In this document: one piece after another, positions 6,999-10,646 of the stretch
Layout of the letters: every line of letters begins with the position of its first letter
How positions within the stretch are numbered: the stretch's first letter is position 1
Origin: a bacterium
GTDB taxonomy: Bacteria; SM23-31; JAUVVT01
Assembly: GCA_030616165.1 (NCBI GenBank)
Contig: JAUWXV010000126.1
Coordinates: forward strand, 1-10,646
Direction: 5' to 3'
Length of the DNA stretch: 10,646 nt
The notes under the pieces: model-generated
What the model saw: only the letters and a program-made list of their open reading frames with translations
Databases searched by the model: none
Told to the model about the DNA's origin: nothing
Made by a program: the position numbers and the translations under genes

Positions 6999-8309
6999 AT
7001 GAAGAAGGTATTAATACTTGCCTATTACTATCCGCCAATGGGGATGGGAGGTGTTCAGAGGGCTGTTAAATTTACAAAGTATTTGACAGTCTGGAAGCCA
7101 ATCGTCATAACTGTAAAAGATGTTGAATATTATTCTTATGATGAATCATTGTTGAAGGATATTTCGAATATAAAGATTGTAAGAACTGAATCACTTGATC
7201 CCCTGCGCATAACTTTTATTTTTAAAAGGATTTTTAGAAGAAAAAAAAATATAGTGAATAAAATATATAAAAGTGGAAAATTAAAAAGATTATATGATAC
7301 CGTTAACAGGTGGATTTTTATACCCGATTCAAAAATATTGTGGATTCCATTTGCAGTATTAAAATCTTTAAAGATAATAAAAAAAGAAAATATCAGTATG
7401 GTTTTTACAACATCCCCTCCGAATTCTTCACATATTGCTGGACTTTTTTTAAAGAAGATAATGAAAGTTAAGTGGGTGGCAGATTTCAGGGACTACTGGT
7501 TCGTTGATGGAATGATTAATTATCCTACCCCTTTGCATAAGTTTGCTAATGATTTTATCAGGAGAAAGATAATAAAAAACGCAGACCATATAGTTGGTGT
7601 TTCTCAAGGCATAATTGATGATTTAAAAATTTCATATAAAAGGAATGATTCAAATTATTCTGTTATAATGAATGGTTTCGATGAGGAAGATTTTCCCAAA
7701 AGCATTCCTGTAAAAACAGATGATAAATTTTTGATAATCCATTCCGGGACGTTAAATTATATTAATGACCCTTGTAATTTTTTAGACGGTTTAACACTTG
7801 CGGTTAAGGAGAATAACCAGTTAAGGAAAGACGCATTGTTTTTGCATATTGGACTTTCAATTAATTTCGACCTTAAAAGTGAGGCAAAAAAGAGAGACAT
7901 TGATGATATGATTCTTGAGAAGGGGTATATTAATCATAAGGATAGTGTAAAATTCATTTTAAATGCTGATTTACTTTTATTTGTTCTTTCCGATTTCTGT
8001 AATTCAGGAGTATTATCTATAAAACTTTTTGAATACCTCGCTGCTAATATTCCAATTCTTGCAGTTATTCCCGATGGTGAGGCGGCGGGTTTAATCAGAA
8101 GGTATAACAGGGGAATAATTTGTGAAAATAAAAATATCGAGAAAATTAAAAATACAATATTATTTTATTATGAGGAGTGGAAGAGGAACAAACATAAGAA
8201 AACCTTCGAAACTGCTTTTCAAATCCCGGAAGAATTAAAAAAGTATTCAAGAAAAAGTCTTACGAATGATTTAAAGAATATCTTTAATAAGATGATAAAT
8301 GTTAATTAA
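6999..8309 (+). CDS. glycosyltransferase, GT4-like (GT-B fold)
   Basis: This enzyme would transfer a sugar from a nucleotide-sugar donor onto a growing glycan at the cytoplasmic face of the membrane. From the ATG at 6999 the protein has 436 aa. The N-terminus MKKVLILAYYYPPMGMGG followed by VQR is the usual first strand and Gly-rich loop of GT4 enzymes. Further landmarks are TTSPPNSSH (137-145), WVADFRDYW (159-167), NADHIVGVS (194-202) and IMNGFDEEDF (223-232). The C-terminal domain opens with IIHSGTLNY (247-255). The donor-binding region has SIKLFEYLAANIPILA (340-355), whose Glu is typically the donor-contacting residue, and then IPDGEAAGLI. An in-frame TTG at 6975 would add 8 residues and overlap the previous gene. 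The ATG is preferred because the conserved strand starts there. There is no clear ribosome site. Donor and acceptor are not predictable. Confidence 0.88.
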   Translation: MKKVLILAYYYPPMGMGGVQRAVKFTKYLTVWKPIVITVKDVEYYSYDESLLKDISNIKIVRTESLDPLRITFIFKRIFRRKKNIVNKIYKSGKLKRLYDTVNRWIFIPDSKILWIPFAVLKSLKIIKKENISMVFTTSPPNSSHIAGLFLKKIMKVKWVADFRDYWFVDGMINYPTPLHKFANDFIRRKIIKNADHIVGVSQGIIDDLKISYKRNDSNYSVIMNGFDEEDFPKSIPVKTDDKFLIIHSGTLNYINDPCNFLDGLTLAVKENNQLRKDALFLHIGLSINFDLKSEAKKRDIDDMILEKGYINHKDSVKFILNADLLLFVLSDFCNSGVLSIKLFEYLAANIPILAVIPDGEAAGLIRRYNRGIICENKNIEKIKNTILFYYEEWKRNKHKKTFETAFQIPEELKKYSRKSLTNDLKNIFNKMINVN

Positions 8310-8336
8310 AAATAACCGTTTTTCACTTGACCTGAA

Positions 8337-8385
8337 TAGAAATAATAGTAAGTTTTTTGTGCAACTATTTTTCAAAAAAGTTGCA
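8337..8385. repeat. hairpin element, copy B
   Basis: This copy sits in the 101-nt gap between the glycosyltransferase and the FemAB-like gene. A 23-nt string (8337-8359, starting TAGAAATAATAG and ending in TTTTTTG) is identical to 10421-10443 in copy C. A hairpin follows: arm TGCAACT (8360-8366), an A-A mismatch, TTT, loop TTCA (8371-8374), AAA and arm AGTTGCA (8379-8385). The stem sequence differs from copies A and C, but the pairing and the loop are the same. TTTTTTG (8353-8359) is also complementary to CAAAAAA (8373-8379), giving an alternative fold. Confidence 0.7.
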
Positions 8386-8387
8386 AA

Positions 8388-8393
8388 TATAAT
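8388..8393 (+). promoter_or_regulatory. candidate -10 box before the FemAB-like gene
   Basis: A perfect TATAAT lies 17 nt before the ATG at 8411 and directly follows hairpin copy B. It would start transcription about 8400 and leave a leader of about 10 nt. No recognisable -35 box lies 16-18 nt upstream, where the hairpin is. In A+T-rich DNA such hexamers are frequent, so this is weak evidence. Confidence 0.25.
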
Positions 8394-8410
8394 GTTTAGA
8401 ATAGCGAAAA

Positions 8411-9385
8411 ATGAAAAATAATATCAAAGCAAAAATAATGAAAGGAACTGACGTTAACAAATGGGATAACTTTGTTGAAAATTCAGGAAACGGAACAATT
8501 TTTCATCTTCAAAAATTTTTAAGTTATCATCCAAGGGGAAAATTCAAAAATCATAATATAATCTTCCGAGACGGGAAAGACATAATAGCCGTTATTCCCG
8601 GAGTGGAAGAAAGACAAAAAATCAAATCCTTTATATCGCATCCTGGAGCATCGTTTGGAGGGTTTGTGTTTAGGAATGGTATAAGTATTAAAAAGATTGA
8701 AAAAATCATTAGCATATTTTTAGAATATATTAAAAAAAATGATTTTCGCTCCGTTTTTATTACTCTGACTCCTCTGCCATATCAAGACAAGTTTGGTGAA
8801 GAAATTGATTTTTTATTGAATTTAAATGGATTCTGCATAAAAAGAAAGGAACTGACTTCAGGGTTATATCTTGATTTTGTGAGTGAAGAGGACATATTAA
8901 AGAGTTTTAAAGATTCGACAGTCAGGGGAATAAAGAAATCTTTAAGAAATAACATAAATTTCAGACAGAGTGATGATATAGAAATATTTTATAATATTTT
9001 ATCGGAGAATTTAAGAAGGTTTCATAAAGCAGAACCGACACATTCCTATGATGAGATAAAGAGATTAATGAATGAATTTCCGGATAGGATTCTTCTTTTC
9101 GGAGCATACCATAAGGGAAAAATGATTGGAGGGATTATTCTATTTTTATGCAGAAAAGATATCTCACTCATTTTTTATATTGCCAGTGACAGAAAATATC
9201 AGTCTTTGAGAACGGAAAATTTGATAATCTATGAGGTGATAAAATGGCTTTATGAAAGAAATTACAAATATCTCGATTTTGGTACTCTTTCAATTAATAT
9301 GAAGATAAATTATGGGATTTATCAATTCAGAAGGGGATTTGGTATAGTTAACTTTGCTAAAAATCAATACTATCTGAGAATATAA
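8411..9385 (+). CDS. FemAB/GNAT-fold acyl- or aminoacyl-transferase
   Basis: This 324-aa protein shows the double-GNAT layout of the FemAB-like / 'BioF2-like' acetyltransferase group. An N-terminal half (about 5-155) has GNGTIFHLQKFLSYHP (27-41), typical of 'something-to-F-xx-xxWL' starts in this group, and VIPGVEE. The C-terminal GNAT domain (about 158-324) has the basic helix STVRGIKKSLRNN (169-181), FRRFHKAEP-like LRRFHKAEPTH (201-211), ILLFGAYHKGKMIGGIILF (227-245) and YLDFGTLSINMKINYGIYQF (287-306), then RRGFG. The last stretch is the most diagnostic. Family members add amino acids or acyl groups to peptidoglycan precursors, lipids or exopolysaccharide, and they occur in exosortase-type polysaccharide loci. 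The donor (aminoacyl-tRNA or acyl-CoA) cannot be told here. There is no signal peptide. It ends 1 nt before the epimerase start, so translational coupling is likely. Confidence 0.8.
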   Translation: MKNNIKAKIMKGTDVNKWDNFVENSGNGTIFHLQKFLSYHPRGKFKNHNIIFRDGKDIIAVIPGVEERQKIKSFISHPGASFGGFVFRNGISIKKIEKIISIFLEYIKKNDFRSVFITLTPLPYQDKFGEEIDFLLNLNGFCIKRKELTSGLYLDFVSEEDILKSFKDSTVRGIKKSLRNNINFRQSDDIEIFYNILSENLRRFHKAEPTHSYDEIKRLMNEFPDRILLFGAYHKGKMIGGIILFLCRKDISLIFYIASDRKYQSLRTENLIIYEVIKWLYERNYKYLDFGTLSINMKINYGIYQFRRGFGIVNFAKNQYYLRI

Positions 9386-9386
9386 A

Positions 9387-10340
9387 ATGATAAAAGGTAA
9401 AACAATATTTATTACTGGTGGTGCGGGATTTATTGGTTCAAGTATTGCTGAAAGGCTTATAGATAATAATAAAATTATAATATACGATAACTTTTTAAGA
9501 GATTCTCTGAAGTATAAAAATATTGCAGACCATAAGAATATTGAAATAATAGAAGGGGATGTCCTTGATGCAGGTCATTTAAATAAATCTGTAATGGGTT
9601 CAAATATTATTATTCATCTTGCTTCTAGAGCGGGTGTTGATAATGTTCTAAAAAATCCCACAGAAACTATGAGGATATGTTTGATTGGTTCATGCAATAT
9701 CTTTGAGAGTGCAAAGAGATTAAAGAATCTAAAAAAAATAATAGACCTTTCGACAAGTGAAGTTTTTGGGAATTATGCGTATAAATCAGAAGAAGACCAT
9801 ACTACAACGATGGGAATTGTTGGGGAAGCCCGGTGGACTTATGCAGTTAGCAAACTTGCAGCAGAACACCTTCTTCACAGTTATCACAAGGAGTTTGGAC
9901 TGCCTGGAGTTTCGATTCGACCTTTTAATATATATGGACCCTGTCAGACCGGTGAAGGTGCGATTCATACATTTATAAAAAGAGCGTTGAAAAACGAAAC
10001 AATTCAGATTCACGGAAATGGAGACCAGATTCGCTCGTGGTGCTATATAGATGACCTTATTGATGGCATTTTACTGTGTATTGAAAATGAAAAATCAGTT
10101 GGAAATGTTTATAATATTGGAAATCCTGTAGGCACTATAACTATCCTTCATCTTGCGAAACTGATTATAGATATTTGTAAGTCTGAATCTGAAATAGAAT
10201 TCATTCCCAAAAATTATACCGATGTCGAACTAAGAATCCCGAGTATCGAAAAAGCAAGAAAAGAACTGGGATTCAGCCCAAAAATAGACCTCGAAGAAGG
10301 TATCCTTAAAACTATAGAGTGGTATAAAAAGTTTGTTTAA
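9387..10340 (+). CDS. NAD-dependent sugar-nucleotide epimerase/dehydratase (extended SDR)
   Basis: This extended short-chain dehydrogenase would convert an activated sugar such as a UDP- or dTDP-hexose to feed polysaccharide synthesis. The protein is 317 aa, normal for the family. The NAD-binding loop ITGGAGFIGSS occupies 9-19 (Gly11, Gly14, Gly17). It is followed by Asp35 at the end of strand 2 and GDVLD (58-62). The catalytic set is LSTSEVFG (121-128, Ser122-Thr-Ser) and Tyr152-xxx-Lys156 in RWTYAVSK. The substrate-side motifs are IRPFNIYGP (177-185), GNGDQIRSWCYIDD (210-223) and NIGNP (243-247). Product specificity is undecided: 4-epimerase, UDP-glucuronate decarboxylase or a dehydratase could all look like this. 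The RWTYAVSK context is common in the first two. The start directly follows the FemAB-like stop, with no independent ribosome site. Confidence 0.92.
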   Translation: MIKGKTIFITGGAGFIGSSIAERLIDNNKIIIYDNFLRDSLKYKNIADHKNIEIIEGDVLDAGHLNKSVMGSNIIIHLASRAGVDNVLKNPTETMRICLIGSCNIFESAKRLKNLKKIIDLSTSEVFGNYAYKSEEDHTTTMGIVGEARWTYAVSKLAAEHLLHSYHKEFGLPGVSIRPFNIYGPCQTGEGAIHTFIKRALKNETIQIHGNGDQIRSWCYIDDLIDGILLCIENEKSVGNVYNIGNPVGTITILHLAKLIIDICKSESEIEFIPKNYTDVELRIPSIEKARKELGFSPKIDLEEGILKTIEWYKKFV

Positions 10341-10359
10341 TTAATAATAAAAATTAGTT

Positions 10360-10421
10360 TTTCTCTTCCACAGTGGAGAAATTTAACCATTTCAAATTCA
10401 TCCCGATTCTCGGGAAGAATT
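10360..10421. repeat. two tandem hairpins in the epimerase 3' region
   Basis: The first hairpin pairs TTTCTC (10360-10365) with GAGAAA (10376-10381). The second is longer: AATTC (10395-10399), an A-A mismatch, TCCCGA (10401-10406), loop TTC, TCGGGA (10410-10415) and GAATT (10417-10421), so 11 of 12 positions pair. The second ends exactly where copy C of the box-hairpin element begins. Neither has a U tract directly after it. They look like parts of an intergenic repeat mosaic rather than simple terminators. Confidence 0.55.
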
Positions 10422-10470
10422 AGAAATAATAGTAAGTTTTTTGGGACACCTTTTTTTCAAAAAAGGTGTC
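10421..10470. repeat. hairpin element, copy C, possibly acting as a terminator
   Basis: The 23-nt box at 10421-10443 is identical to that of copy B. The hairpin that follows has arm GACACCTTTTT (10445-10455), loop TTCA (10456-10459) and arm AAAAAGGTGTC (10460-10470), an 11-bp perfect stem. Downstream, TGTTTTTT (10471-10478) gives a U tract. This copy therefore could end transcription of the glycosyltransferase-FemAB-epimerase set, or attenuate readthrough into the next gene at 10521. TTTTTTG (10437-10443) can pair with CAAAAAA (10458-10464) as an alternative fold. Confidence 0.7.
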
Positions 10471-10520
10471 TGTTTTTTAAAAATTTTCTGAGGTTTGTTC
10501 ATAATAATTTAAATTAGAAT

Positions 10521-10646
10521 ATGAAAATCCTTCACATTGCTCCTTTTAATACTGCTGGATTACCTATGCAGTTTGTGAAAGCGGAGAGAAAACTTGGGAT
10601 TGCCAGCAGGCTAATTACCCTCCAGAGGACTCCCTACGGCTTTGAG
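10521..10646 (+). CDS. glycosyltransferase-like protein, 5' fragment (cut by window edge)
   Basis: An open frame of 42 codons runs to the window edge without a stop. It starts MKILHIAPFNTAGLPMQFVK and continues with AERKLGIASRLITLQRTPYG. A short hydrophobic first strand (ILHIAPFN), a Gly-containing loop (TAGLP) and a helix with AERKLG resemble the N-terminal donor-side Rossmann start of GT-B glycosyltransferases. No downstream motif is available, so the family is a guess helped by the neighbours. The start is chosen because the conserved strand begins at this Met. No Shine-Dalgarno site precedes it. It lies 180 nt after the epimerase, beyond the hairpin mosaic. Confidence 0.6.
   Translation, partial: MKILHIAPFNTAGLPMQFVKAERKLGIASRLITLQRTPYGFE

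Noticed and set aside
9757-10013. Two open frames (73 and 75 codons) overlapping the epimerase
   Set aside because: The epimerase frame contains its catalytic YxxxK and RPFNIYGP motifs here, so the other frames are by-products.
9387-10340. Naming the epimerase galE or a UDP-glucuronate decarboxylase
   Set aside because: Visible motifs define only the extended SDR family. The residues that would decide specificity cannot be judged without an alignment.
6124-10470. Repeated elements as a CRISPR or tandem array
   Set aside because: The copies are about 2 kb apart, differ in stem sequence and have no regular spacers. No cas genes are present.

Overview
The window is A+T-rich bacterial DNA (by eye about two thirds A+T, more between genes). 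It uses the standard code: TGA does not occur inside the long frames. It carries housekeeping, regulatory and surface-polysaccharide genes. The DNA polymerase III alpha subunit (DnaE) and the protein families around it are clearly bacterial. I cannot name the phylum. Lack of Shine-Dalgarno (SD) sites on most genes, A/T-rich leaders and many intergenic hairpins suggest an uncultured or poorly sampled low-GC, probably diderm lineage, but that is inference.

Layout. Positions 1-125 are a leader that may encode a 20-residue peptide. Next comes an unnamed 292-aa protein with a PD-(D/E)XK-nuclease-like pattern (126-1004), then full-length dnaE (1088-4564). A clean bidirectional terminator (4609-4637) separates dnaE from a convergent 68-aa XRE-type repressor on the minus strand (4684-4890). 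A very A+T-rich gap of 278 nt (4891-5168) contains repeated AACTA half-sites. It lies between the regulator and a divergent zinc-dependent medium-chain dehydrogenase (5169-6107).

A metallo-beta-lactamase-fold hydrolase of the PhnP type (6215-6988) follows, with a GT4-type glycosyltransferase (6999-8309) 10 nt behind it. Then come a FemAB/GNAT-like acyl- or aminoacyl-transferase (8411-9385), an NAD-dependent sugar-nucleotide epimerase/dehydratase (9387-10340, 1 nt after the previous stop) and the first 42 codons of another glycosyltransferase-like protein (10521 to the edge). From 6999 onward this looks like a polysaccharide or glycoconjugate locus. The epimerase would make an activated sugar, the glycosyltransferases would build the glycan, and the FemAB-like enzyme would decorate it or a linked peptide.

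The main unexplained signal is a family of three intergenic hairpin elements (6124-6159, 8337-8385, 10421-10470). Each has an upstream T-rich box ending in TTTG, a stem of different sequence but conserved pairing, and the same TTCA loop. In each copy the upstream box is also complementary to the loop plus the 3' arm, so two mutually exclusive folds can be drawn. The copy at 10421 adjoins two further hairpins, making a mosaic of about 110 nt.
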